Of a stretch of 64,000 nucleotides of DNA, positions 53,296-60,244 are shown piece after piece; position 1 is the stretch's first letter; every line of letters begins with the position of its first letter. A model generated the notes under the pieces. It saw nothing but the letters and a program-made list of their open reading frames with translations, searched no databases and was not told the DNA's origin. The position numbers were made by a program, and so were the translations under genes. Location of the stretch: the NCBI GenBank assembly GCA_022845955.1, contig AP025576.1, positions 2,790,001 through 2,854,000 on the forward strand, given 5' to 3'. This stretch comes from Lachnospiraceae bacterium (GTDB lineage: Bacteria > Bacillota > Clostridia > Lachnospirales > Lachnospiraceae).

Positions 53296-53409
53296 ATCAA
53301 GAACGTAAACACAGGCTACATGATACGCGCCCCCACTTTTCCGGCGCAGCACACAGCGGCAAGAGCCGCGCCCCTTACAACTGAATACCGCCGCGCCGCA
53401 GACACTTAG
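53296..53409 (+). CDS. possible small ORF with ATC start (NTGY-IRAP peptide 2)
   Basis: From an ATC at 53296, ten bases after AAGGAG, the frame reads IKNVNTGYMIRAPTFPAQ and ends at TAG after 37 codons. It shares NTGY-x-IRAP with the frame at 53037; the two DNA copies match at 20 of 23 bases and lie 259 bp apart. No ATG, GTG or TTG in frame would give the conserved N-terminus. Confidence 0.35.
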   Translation: MKNVNTGYMIRAPTFPAQHTAARAAPLTTEYRRAADT

Positions 53410-53415
53410 GCGGCG

Positions 53416-53512
53416 TGGGGAACCCGCCCAACCCGGCGGGCTTATGACCGCGGCAGTTATCAAAACTGACCGCCGTTTTTTATGCCCTTTTTCGGGCAGC
53501 CGCACACGCGGC
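53416..53512 (+). terminator. hairpin cluster upstream of maff2
   Basis: Three hairpins in a row: CCCGCC/GGCGGG (about 53424), GCGG-C-AGTT/AACT-GA-CCGC followed by TTTTTT (about 53449-53480), and TGCCC/GGGCA plus GCCGC/GCGGC (53483-53512). The second looks like an intrinsic terminator or attenuator ahead of maff2 and the secretion genes. Confidence 0.6.
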
Positions 53513-53528
53513 AAGAAAGGAGAACTTT

Positions 53529-53687
53529 ATGGCATTTTTTAATTCGGCAGTAGGCGTTTTGCAGACCCTTGTTGTAGCTCTGGGAGCCGGGCTTGGTATC
53601 TGGGGCGTGATTAACCTCATGGAGGGCTACGGCAACGACAATCCCGGCGCGAAAAGCCAGGGCATGAAGCAGTTTATGGCTAATTAA
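53529..53687 (+). pseudogene. maff2: maff2, truncated by element insertion
   Basis: Reads MAFFNSAVGVLQTLVVALG, one membrane helix, then EGYGNDNPGAKSQGMKQFMAN and stop, 52 residues. Intact Maff2 proteins of Tn1549-like ICEs continue after KQLMA with a glycine-rich second hydrophobic segment, which is missing here. The break falls exactly where the gene set changes to that of a serine-recombinase element, so the 3' part of maff2 should lie at the far end of that element. AAAGGAG lies before the ATG. Confidence 0.82.
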
Positions 53688-53692
53688 AGGGA
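53668..53692. mobile_element. attL of the nested mobilisable element (within maff2)
   Basis: The junction lies at or near AAGCAGTTTATGGC, after which the Maff2 reading is lost and AT-rich element sequence begins. Large serine recombinases cut at a two-base core; the core cannot be fixed without the attR sequence. Confidence 0.6.
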
Positions 53693-53750
53693 ACAAAAAG
53701 AAAGGAAAAGCACAATCCAGACGGTATCAGCGGCAGGATACAAGAATAAA

Positions 53751-53779
53751 TTGTGATTACACAAGATTGGTGTTATAAT
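53751..53779 (+). promoter_or_regulatory. left promoter of the mobilisable element
   Basis: TTGTGA (53751-53756), 17 bp, TATAAT (53774-53779) with TGT just before it. It drives the XRE-tnpV genes. Confidence 0.8.
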
Positions 53780-53789
53780 AAGAGAAAAG

Positions 53790-53836
53790 TTCCTGCCGGG
53801 GCAGCCGCCCCGGTGGTATGGATAGAAAGGCAGGAA
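53790..53836 (+). promoter_or_regulatory. leader hairpin that can mask the XRE ribosome site
   Basis: TTCCTGCC (53790-53797) is complementary to GGCAGGAA (53829-53836), which contains the ribosome site of the gene at 53843. Between them CCGGGGC (53796-53802) pairs with GCCCCGG (53807-53813). The two helices share two bases, so they compete at that point. Confidence 0.55.
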
Positions 53837-53842
53837 AACAAT

Positions 53843-54115
53843 ATGCACATCAGCTATAAACCACTCTGGCATACACTGTTAGAGCGTGATATGAGAAAAG
53901 AAGATTTAAGGCTTGCCGCCGGTATGACAACGAATATGATTGCCAACATGAGCAAAGAGGGAAAGCACATCAGCATGGATACATTAGCCCGTATCTGCGA
54001 AACGCTGAATTGTGAGATTACCGATGTGATTGAGTTAGTACCAGACGAGCCTGCTTCCACAGGAGGTAAGGAACATGAGCGAATTGAAACCAAGAATAAC
54101 GGAAAACGGAATTGA
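53843..54115 (+). CDS. small XRE-family (Cro/CI) regulator
   Basis: 90 residues. One helix-turn-helix domain of the short YozG/Cro type (ISYKPLWHTLLERDMRKEDLR, then LAAGMTTNMIANMSKEGKHIS and MDTLARICETLNCEITDVIE) and a polar tail. Usually the first gene of such elements, probably a repressor of its own promoter or of transfer genes. The start at 53843 follows GGCAGGA; the frame stays open 90 bases upstream through the leader hairpin. Its end overlaps tnpV by 41 bases. Confidence 0.85.
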   Translation: MHISYKPLWHTLLERDMRKEDLRLAAGMTTNMIANMSKEGKHISMDTLARICETLNCEITDVIELVPDEPASTGGKEHERIETKNNGKRN

Positions 54116-54452
54116 TTATATCCTTGTCGGAGATTACTATATCCCAGATTTGAAGCTGCCGGAGGAACACCGCCCTATCGGAAAGTACGGACGGATGCAC
54201 CGGGAATATTTAAGAGAAGCCCATCCAGCCAGATTGAACACATTGACACTGACCGGGGAGTTATGGACATATCTTGCAGACCTGAACGAACAGGCACAGG
54301 AACGGTTAGACACCATCATGGAGCAGATGAAGGCTGCCGATGGTGTGACCGAGGAATTGAAGCGTACCCATCAAATGGAATGGGTGCAGCGTTGCAATAA
54401 CATTCACAACCGGGCAGAAGAAATTATTTTGCAAGAGATGATTTATTCATAA
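54075..54452 (+). CDS. tnpV: transposon-encoded protein TnpV
   Basis: 125 residues: ENGIDYILVGDYYIPDL, then RPIGKYGRMHREYLREAHPARLN and MEWVQRCNNIHNRAEEIIL. This is the TnpV family first named in Tn4451; its function is unknown. GGAGGTAAGG precedes the ATG at 54075, inside the end of the XRE gene, so the two are coupled. The gene fits the element's typical composition, unlike the next gene. Confidence 0.88.
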   Translation: MSELKPRITENGIDYILVGDYYIPDLKLPEEHRPIGKYGRMHREYLREAHPARLNTLTLTGELWTYLADLNEQAQERLDTIMEQMKAADGVTEELKRTHQMEWVQRCNNIHNRAEEIILQEMIYS

Positions 54453-54464
54453 CGGTATGGTAGA

Positions 54465-55031
54465 ATGATTATGACAAATCGAAAGTTGACAAGGAGTTTT
54501 GATAGCGTGAAAAAAATATTTCTTAAAATTGTGATAGGGGTTGTTCTTGCTTGTATTTTATTTGTTTGTTTTCTTTATACGAACAATGAGATCGGCGTGA
54601 CTTCATCTAAGCTGGAGGCAGATATTCGTTCGTCGCAGAAGATTAAGGATGATTGGACGGTCGATGGAAGCGTTTCCAGCACGATGGCTGCATATATTTC
54701 TTACCCTCAGGATTTGAGTGACCATTCTTTTTCCGTCTATGTCAATCGTCCAGGACTTTCCTTCGGATATTTTTTCCGTGGAGGTGGAACTCTTTCGGGG
54801 ATTCAAAGAGGAATTGTGGAGTTTACTGTAGAGGGATATAATGAACGAGCATTTATTTCTATGAATCAACAGCAGGTGCAACAACTTGAAATAGATGATG
54901 GCAACACAATTCAAGTGGTTGATATTGACCGCAATAAACCTTTTGCGATTGTCTTGCCTATAAATGCGGGTAATATTACTTTTTATGATGTAAATAGAAA
55001 TACTGTGGAATATTGGAATAATCCTCTTTGA
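54465..55031 (+). CDS. small membrane-anchored protein, AT-rich cargo gene
   Basis: 188 residues. One N-terminal membrane helix (about 18-40, IVIGVVLACILFVCFLY) without a cleavage site and an outside domain of about 145 residues, mostly beta (SFSVYVNRPGLSFGYFFRGGG, VEFTVEGYNERAFISM). No family recognised. The DNA is clearly richer in A/T than the neighbouring element genes, so it is probably a recent cargo acquisition. The ribosome site is weak; an ATG at 54471 is an alternative start. Its own strong terminator follows. A defence, immunity or surface role is possible but unsupported. Confidence 0.65.
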   Translation: MIMTNRKLTRSFDSVKKIFLKIVIGVVLACILFVCFLYTNNEIGVTSSKLEADIRSSQKIKDDWTVDGSVSSTMAAYISYPQDLSDHSFSVYVNRPGLSFGYFFRGGGTLSGIQRGIVEFTVEGYNERAFISMNQQQVQQLEIDDGNTIQVVDIDRNKPFAIVLPINAGNITFYDVNRNTVEYWNNPL

Positions 55032-55080
55032 CAAATTCCAGTTTGTCGTGCTAAAAATTCAACTGAATAACCACAGCACA

Positions 55081-55128
55081 AACCGCTGCTACATGGAAGC
55101 TAACACAACCATGCAACAGCGGTTTTTT
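55081..55128 (+). terminator. terminator after the cargo gene
   Basis: AACCGCTG (55081-55088) pairs with CAGCGGTT (55117-55124); inner CATGG/CCATG extends it; six T from 55123. It sits between convergent genes and may serve both. Confidence 0.88.
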
Positions 55129-55129
55129 G

Positions 55130-55936
55130 TTACCGTTTTTTCCTCTGGCTGATAGGCGTTCCCATTTTCTTTGATTTTTTGAGAATCCGAATCAGCCAGC
55201 GAAATTCTTCGTCTGACAGATTTTTATAGTTGATACCGAGCTGTTTACAGTAAAGGACAACCAGCTTTTCATCCCGGCTGCCCTTGAAATTTTCGACCGC
55301 TTCCAGATTTTCTTTCAGTTCATTGGCAACAGTGGTCTGGGGTGCACTCTCACTGTCCTTTTTATGGGCTTCTCGAATATCCCGGATAATGAGGTTGAGG
55401 TCATCCCGTACCATCTGACTGAAATATTCATCATCACTGATATGGGCGGCTTGTAGCACTTTCAAATGGGGGTCGTCTTCGCCAGGGCGATACCGTTCAA
55501 TGATTTCATGTCGGACAGTATCAACAAGGGCATTGAGGTTTTGAATCTGCATGGTGGCAATCCCGTCCACATAAATCTCAATGTCCGCAAGAAACTTGAT
55601 AAAATCTCTATGTGTGGCAAGCTCACAGAGCAGACGGTTGTTAATCCGACCGCTTTTCAAAAGTGCCACCATCTCATCATTCAAATGCAGCTCTGTTAGT
55701 GGCGTGTTGATCTGCTCTCGGTTCTCTGTCCGGCACAGCAGATAATCAACGGAAACCCCATAGAAGTCTGCCAGCGTGATAAGGTTGCCATGATTGATTT
55801 CCTTAAAATCCTCTTTTTCATAACTTCCGAGAGCAGATTTGGAAATACCCGTCAGCTTTGATAGTTCTTCCAGATTTAAGCCTTTGTCCTTGCGGAGTTC
55901 CCAAAGGCGTTCCTGTATGCTTGTTGCTCCTTTCAT
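55130..55936 (-). CDS. XRE-family regulator with a large C-terminal domain
   Basis: 268 residues. N-terminal helix-turn-helix (about 6-66: IQERLWELRKDKGLNLEEL, then ISKSALGSYEKED and YGVSVDYLL) followed by about 200 mostly helical residues that I do not recognise beyond this type of element. AAAGGAG precedes the ATG at 55936. It is transcribed against the rest of the element, like a maintenance repressor facing the operon that starts at 56420. Confidence 0.85.
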   Translation of the reverse strand: MKGATSIQERLWELRKDKGLNLEELSKLTGISKSALGSYEKEDFKEINHGNLITLADFYGVSVDYLLCRTENREQINTPLTELHLNDEMVALLKSGRINNRLLCELATHRDFIKFLADIEIYVDGIATMQIQNLNALVDTVRHEIIERYRPGEDDPHLKVLQAAHISDDEYFSQMVRDDLNLIIRDIREAHKKDSESAPQTTVANELKENLEAVENFKGSRDEKLVVLYCKQLGINYKNLSDEEFRWLIRILKKSKKMGTPISQRKKR

Positions 55937-55982
55937 GGGCGCACACTCCTTTCCGGCGGTTTCATTGCTGTCGCTTAACTGG

Positions 55983-56019
55983 ATTATATCACACTTTCCG
56001 CAATCGTGGAAATTTCCGC
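55983..56019 (-). promoter_or_regulatory. promoter and possible operator of the minus-strand XRE gene
   Basis: TATAAT on the minus strand (55988 to 55983). Upstream is the 10-bp palindrome GGAAATTTCC (56008-56017), and GCGGAAA occurs twice, 18 bp apart (56019-56013 and 56001-55995), across the -35 region. This is a plausible self-repression site. Confidence 0.5.
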
Positions 56020-56419
56020 TTTTTATCCTTAATTCCTACTTTGTGGACATACGGCACAGGGCACAAAAATGTTCTATGATACAGGTAGTTCATCGATGGA
56101 TTATTCCAATCGAATGACCAGCCTGTGTGGGATATGTTTCCCCGGCGATGTAGCGCCATGACTTTTGGCAGGGATGTGGAGGAACCCTGACCGAAACGAG
56201 CGTACCAACGGGAGCGATACGCCGCTGTGAGATTCAGGGGAGGAACGACACCGGGGAGAACTGGCGAACTGACACCGAAATGATACCGAAACACGACAAT
56301 TTAATAGGGGGATAGTCTACCCTATCGCTGATACTTCGGGAGATTTTAAGCGGCTCTATGGCTGTAATTTTGCCGAAAATCGCCCCGAAACCATACACTA
56401 AAACGGGAGGAAACGCAAT
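56020..56419. other. non-coding control region between the XRE gene and the replication genes
   Basis: About 400 bases without a supported gene. Contents: an 11-bp tandem repeat TGACACCGAAA-TGATACCGAAA at 56270-56291 with another GACACCG near 56247; the hairpin ATAGGG/CCCTAT at 56304-56325; and GGGAGG before the next gene. Reading frames here lack ribosome sites. Plausible roles are operator, replication origin or structured leader. Confidence 0.55.
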
Positions 56420-56608
56420 ATGCCGAGAATGAGCAAAAAGAGGAAGCAGGAGCTTTCTTTTTACCTCAATGACCGGGGGCGTGTCACTTACAACGAATTA
56501 TGCCGGAAATGCCAGCATGGGTGCAGGCAGAGCTTCCGGGCGGTTGTGATTGACTGCCCCCGTTATTTATCCAAACGAGCAAAGAAAAAGGAGGAACACA
56601 CCGAATGA
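56420..56608 (+). CDS. small cysteine-containing basic protein
   Basis: 62 residues: basic N-terminus, then NELCRKCQHGCRQSF and VVIDCPRYL, four cysteines suggesting a small zinc-binding fold. No family name recalled. ACGGGAGGAAAC lies before the ATG. Its stop overlaps the next start by four bases (ATGA), so it is the first gene of the replication operon. Confidence 0.65.
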   Translation: MPRMSKKRKQELSFYLNDRGRVTYNELCRKCQHGCRQSFRAVVIDCPRYLSKRAKKKEEHTE

Positions 56609-56946
56609 ATTTTGAATTTATGACGATAGACACACCACTGCCGCCCTGTATGCCATTTCCCAGAGCATTGACAGGATTTCCAGTCAGCAGCACCGCAAAG
56701 GTCATGTACTGCCGGATGTTGGACGCTATGCTCTCCAAAGGGCAGGAGGACGAGAACGGAATCCTGTTTGTCTGCTTCCCTGTCACAGACATTGCCGCAG
56801 TCCTGTCCCGCAGCTCTATGACGGTCAAGCGTTCTTTGAATGAACTGGAAGCAGCCGGACTTATCATGCGGGTGCGTCAGGGCGTTGGAGAACCAAACAG
56901 GATTTATGTGCTGATACCGAGAAAGGAGGACGCTGCCCTTGCCTGA
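56605..56946 (+). CDS. replication-initiator-like winged-helix protein
   Basis: 113 residues: FPRALTGFPVSSTAKVMYCRMLDAML, then PVTDIAAVLSRSSMTVKRSLNELEAAGLIMRVRQ. This is the winged-helix DNA-binding part of RepA_N/MarR-like initiators, without a C-terminal domain. It may bind the nearby 11-bp repeats; that is inference. Starts inside an ATGA overlap; the next gene (TTG start) overlaps its stop by eight bases. Confidence 0.7.
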   Translation: MNFEFMTIDTPLPPCMPFPRALTGFPVSSTAKVMYCRMLDAMLSKGQEDENGILFVCFPVTDIAAVLSRSSMTVKRSLNELEAAGLIMRVRQGVGEPNRIYVLIPRKEDAALA

Positions 56947-57235
56947 TACCTCAAAGCTGGAAAAGCTCAACCGGGAGTTGGAAAAGAGTGAAAAGAAACT
57001 GCGGAAAGCCCTCAATGATGAAAAGGCATTGCAGCACCAGCTAAAGCAGCTTACCCGAAAGGAACGAACGCACCGGCTCTGTACTCGTGGCGGTATGCTG
57101 GAAAGTTTTCTGCAAGAGCCGGAACGCCTGACAGATGATGATGTTATGCTGTTGTTGAAACTCATTTTTCACAGGCAGGACACGCAGGAACTATTGAAGA
57201 AACTGCTGGAACGGGAGAAGCCGGAAACCCCTTAG
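56939..57235 (+). CDS. DUF3847-family protein
   Basis: 98 residues, TTG start preceded by AAAGGAGG. A charged coiled-coil half (about 5-45, KLEKLNRELEKSEKKLRKAL) and a C-terminal half with RTHRLCTRGGMLESFL and LTDDDVMLLLKLIF, the DUF3847 signature. It is found next to MobL relaxases and may be a relaxosome accessory protein. The oriT begins six bases after its stop. Confidence 0.8.
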   Translation: MPDTSKLEKLNRELEKSEKKLRKALNDEKALQHQLKQLTRKERTHRLCTRGGMLESFLQEPERLTDDDVMLLLKLIFHRQDTQELLKKLLEREKPETP

Positions 57236-57240
57236 TTTAC

Positions 57241-57282
57241 TAAGGGCGCAATTATACACCACCCAAAGGTTGGTGCATTGCG
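57241..57282 (-). other. oriT: oriT of MOBQ type (nick on the minus strand)
   Basis: Read on the minus strand: inverted repeat CACCAACC-TTT-GGGTGGTG (57275 to 57257), then TATAATTGCG|CCCTTA (57256 to 57241). The last part fits the MOBQ nick consensus TAAGTGCG|CCCT known from RSF1010/pSK41-type oriTs, with the hairpin directly 5' of it as required. The predicted nick is between 57247 and 57246. An outer CGCAAT/ATTGCG pair (57247-57252, 57277-57282) encloses it. A MOBQ-type relaxase gene lies 1.3 kb away. Confidence 0.75.
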
Positions 57283-57575
57283 TTCTCCGAAGGCTCCTCG
57301 CCGGAGGGCTGTGATTTTCCGCAGTCAAGGTCTGCTCCAAATCATACAGGGGACGCTACGCTTCCCCTGCGCTGGCTGCCGCCAGCTACCCTTTTGTGGA
57401 CTTGCCATCTGGGGACACCTTGCATTGCAAGCTGTTCCCAGCCGACAAGTGTTACAAAATATCTCTGTACTTTGAGGGTCGGGTAAAGTATAATGAAGTC
57501 AACAACAAATTAGAAGTTTTCGGAAAATAAAGAAAATTTGATTATGTAAATTACCAAGAAAAGGTGGAAAGAATT
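57283..57575. other. GC-rich hairpin region after oriT
   Basis: No gene is supported. Several short hairpins follow in a row: CTCCG...CGGAG near 57285-57307, GGGGA...TCCCC near 57350-57370, GCTGGC/GCCAGC near 57372-57388. The last 90 bases are AT-rich and lead into the cargo gene with AAAGGTGG. Confidence 0.5.
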
Positions 57576-58412
57576 ATGTCAGTACAAACAGATTTTGAGA
57601 AAGAATTCGAAACAGAAGAATATGAAATGCTTATTTTAGTGCAAGCATCGTGTAAAGGAGCAGCAATTATAAAAGATATGCTGAAACCATCTGTTGATTT
57701 TCTTGCGTCCATAGATTTGCGCACAGGTCAGTTCTTTCATGAGAAAGGTCGTATTGAATGGCTTATAAAAAATGACAATAAACGCAATGGGTGGGGATAT
57801 GAATTTGAGCAATTTGGCATTTATCGTGTCGCTGTCAGAAAATGTATACCGAAAAAATTGCAGCCATATCAGGTACAATATATAAACAACAGATATATGC
57901 TTATAAATGTGCTTGAAGAACATGCTTCAAATGAAAAATTGAAAGCTTTGAAAGAATACTATGTTAAGCCAATTTCTATGGAAAATGAATTAGGTTCTTT
58001 TGTCTTGGATAGAGAATTTTCATGGTTTGAGGGAATTGTAAATTGGAATGGTGTAGAGGCAAATGTATATTTGAAAACCGATGAGGAAGATGGAGATACC
58101 GCTGAACAGGCAATGAAAGTATTAAAGGAATTAGTAGATAATATTGTGGATAATGATAATAAATATCGTGCATTTGCTGCACAAGAGCTAACAGAACTTG
58201 CAAATGAATGGCTAGAGGATTCAGATGAAATTGATACAGAAAAAATCACAAGAGAACTGTTTAAAAAACGTATGGAAATTAGCTCAATAACAGTTAGTCC
58301 AGATGGAAGTTTATCTTTATTTTACAACGATGACGATATGTTTTGGGGACATATTATTGAAATAGTGGTTGAGTCAAATGGAGAGATTATAAGTGCTAAT
58401 ATAGCCGGATGA
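57576..58412 (+). CDS. DUF2262-domain protein, AT-rich cargo gene
   Basis: 278 residues, cytoplasmic. The C-terminal 150 residues fit DUF2262: FVLDREFSWFEGIVNWNG, VYLKTDEEDGDTAEQAMKVLKEL, ELANEWLEDSDEIDTEKITRELF and SLSLFYNDDDMFWGHIIEIVV. The first 120 residues (FETEEYEMLILVQASCKGAA) are not recognised. Function unknown. The gene is AT-rich and separates oriT from the relaxase gene, places normally adjacent, so it looks inserted. The ATG at 57576 follows AAGGTGG; a GTG at 57564 overlaps it. Confidence 0.75.
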   Translation: MSVQTDFEKEFETEEYEMLILVQASCKGAAIIKDMLKPSVDFLASIDLRTGQFFHEKGRIEWLIKNDNKRNGWGYEFEQFGIYRVAVRKCIPKKLQPYQVQYINNRYMLINVLEEHASNEKLKALKEYYVKPISMENELGSFVLDREFSWFEGIVNWNGVEANVYLKTDEEDGDTAEQAMKVLKELVDNIVDNDNKYRAFAAQELTELANEWLEDSDEIDTEKITRELFKKRMEISSITVSPDGSLSLFYNDDDMFWGHIIEIVVESNGEIISANIAG

Positions 58413-58501
58413 AAAAACTTCCAGTTTGCCACCCACACATCGAGTCAACTTGCCCCGAACTTTTACAACTAAATACCCGCCGCCCTCACAGCGGCACACC
58501 G

Positions 58502-58536
58502 AGCAGGAAATCTGAAAAAGGTCTCCTGCTTTTTTT
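58502..58536 (+). terminator. terminator before the relaxase gene
   Basis: AGCAGGA (58502-58508) pairs with TCCTGCT (58524-58530), followed by TTTTTT. A GCCGC/GCGGC hairpin lies just upstream (about 58480-58495). Confidence 0.75.
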
Positions 58537-58598
58537 CTGCCAAAATGAGGTGGTAAAACGCCACCCCATCCACCAATTACCGAAAGGAGGGACACGAA

Positions 58599-60179
58599 AT
58601 GCCCTGCCCACACAACGAAATCACGATTGTTCAGCGCAGCCAGCGACAGTCTGCGGTTGCCGCCGCTGCTTACCAAAGCGGCGAAAAGCTGTTCTGTGAA
58701 TACGACCAGCAAGTGAAGCACTACCCGGAAAAGCGTGGTATTGTCCACAATGAAATTCTGCTCCCGGCAAACGCCCCACGGTCGTATGCAGACCGCAATA
58801 CCTTATGGAACGCCGCCGAAGCGGTGGAAAAGCAATGGAACTCCCAACTTGCAAGGCGGTGGGTGCTTACCATCCCAAGAGAGATGCCACCCGGCCAGTA
58901 TGCTGTCCTTGTCCGGGAATTTTGTGAGCAGCAGTTTGTTTCCAAAGGCATGATTGCTGATTTTGCAATCCATGACCCCCATCCGCCGGGACACAATCCC
59001 CACGCCCATGTCCTGCTCACTATGAGGGCAATGGACGAACATGGAAAATGGCTTCCCAAGAGCCGCAAGGTTTATGACCTTGACGAAAACGGGGAACGGA
59101 TAAAACTTCCGTCCGGCAGATGGAAAAGCCACAAGGAGGATACGGTGGATTGGAACGACCAGAAGTATTGCGAAATCTGGCGGCATGAATGGGAGGTCAT
59201 CCAGAACCGCTATCTGGAAGCCAATGACCGCCCAGAGCGTGTGGACTTGCGTTCTTATGCCAGACAGGGGCTTGATATTGTCCCTACTGTCCATGAGGGA
59301 GCTGCTGTCCGGCAGATGGAAAAGCGGGGTATCCAGACGAACATCGGCAACCTGAACCGGGAAATCAGAGCCGCCAACCGCCTGATGAAGTCTATCCGGC
59401 AGCTCATTCAAAACCTCAAAGGCTGGATTACCGAGCTGGGAGAAAAACGAAAAGAACTGCTTGCACAAAAGGCGGCGGAGGAAGCGACACTTCTTCCCAA
59501 TCTGCTGATGAAGTATATGGAGATACGAAAGGAAGAACGGAAGGACTGGACAAGGGCTGGACAGAACCGGGGGACTTCACAGGACTTAAAGGCAGTCAGC
59601 GAAGCCCTGTCCTATCTCCGGCAAAAGGGGCTTTCCACTGTGGAGGACTTAGAAGCGTTTCTGGAATCTTCCGGGAAATCAGCCGCCGATTACCGCAATC
59701 AGATGAAGCCAAAGGAAGCCCGCAGCAAAGTGATTGACGGGATTCTTGCCAGCCGGACAGACTGCAAGGAATGTAAGCCTGTCTATGAGAAGTACCAGAA
59801 GATATTTTTTAAGAAAACAAAGGAGAAATTCAAACAGGAACACCCAGAGGTTGCCCGATATGCGAAAGCCGCCGCCTACCTTGCCAAGCACCCGGATGAT
59901 AAGGACAGCACCCAAGAGGAGCTGCAAGAGGAGCAGGAAACGCTTCACAGCGAAATCGCAGAGCTGAAAGTACCGCTGACCGAGGTACAAGAGGATTTGA
60001 AGAAGCTGCGGGACATCCGCTACTGGGTACGGAAAGCCACACCCGGCACAGAGGAAAGCAAAGAGCCGCCCAAGAAGCAGCCCATCAAGGAAGTTTTGCA
60101 GGATAAGGCAGACGAGAAAAAAGCACAAAGAACTGCCCCGGCGCAGACAAAACACAAACAACAGGATATGGAACTTTAA
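58599..60179 (+). CDS. mobL: MobA/MobL relaxase (MOBQ family)
   Basis: 526 residues. The N-terminal relaxase domain (1-215) has the catalytic Tyr25 in AAAYQSGEKL, and the metal-binding histidines in HDPHPPGHNPHAHVLLTMRA. A long helical, charged C-terminal part (about 250-500) follows. It cuts oriT, stays bound to the 5' end and is carried with the DNA into the recipient through another element's type IV system. AAAGGAGG lies before the ATG. The predicted oriT at 57241 carries the nick sequence expected for this family. Confidence 0.93.
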   Translation: MPCPHNEITIVQRSQRQSAVAAAAYQSGEKLFCEYDQQVKHYPEKRGIVHNEILLPANAPRSYADRNTLWNAAEAVEKQWNSQLARRWVLTIPREMPPGQYAVLVREFCEQQFVSKGMIADFAIHDPHPPGHNPHAHVLLTMRAMDEHGKWLPKSRKVYDLDENGERIKLPSGRWKSHKEDTVDWNDQKYCEIWRHEWEVIQNRYLEANDRPERVDLRSYARQGLDIVPTVHEGAAVRQMEKRGIQTNIGNLNREIRAANRLMKSIRQLIQNLKGWITELGEKRKELLAQKAAEEATLLPNLLMKYMEIRKEERKDWTRAGQNRGTSQDLKAVSEALSYLRQKGLSTVEDLEAFLESSGKSAADYRNQMKPKEARSKVIDGILASRTDCKECKPVYEKYQKIFFKKTKEKFKQEHPEVARYAKAAAYLAKHPDDKDSTQEELQEEQETLHSEIAELKVPLTEVQEDLKKLRDIRYWVRKATPGTEESKEPPKKQPIKEVLQDKADEKKAQRTAPAQTKHKQQDMEL

Positions 60180-60181
60180 CA

Positions 60182-60232
60182 GGCACTTGCCATTTTCAAT
60201 CAGAGAATGTCAGGTGCTTTTCTTTTTTTCAA
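60182..60232 (+). terminator. weak terminator after mobL
   Basis: GCACTTG against CAGGTGC (one mismatch) with a long loop, followed by TTTTCTTTTTTT. The stem is short. Confidence 0.4.
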
Positions 60233-60244
60233 GGAGGGATAGAT

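Noticed and set aside
57278..57475. 65-codon open frame after oriT
   Set aside because: It lies across a series of GC-rich hairpins without a ribosome site; the region is better explained as structured non-coding DNA.
58413..58598. oriT directly upstream of mobL
   Set aside because: This is the usual position, but no TGCGCCCT-like nick sequence is seen; the site at 57241 matches far better.
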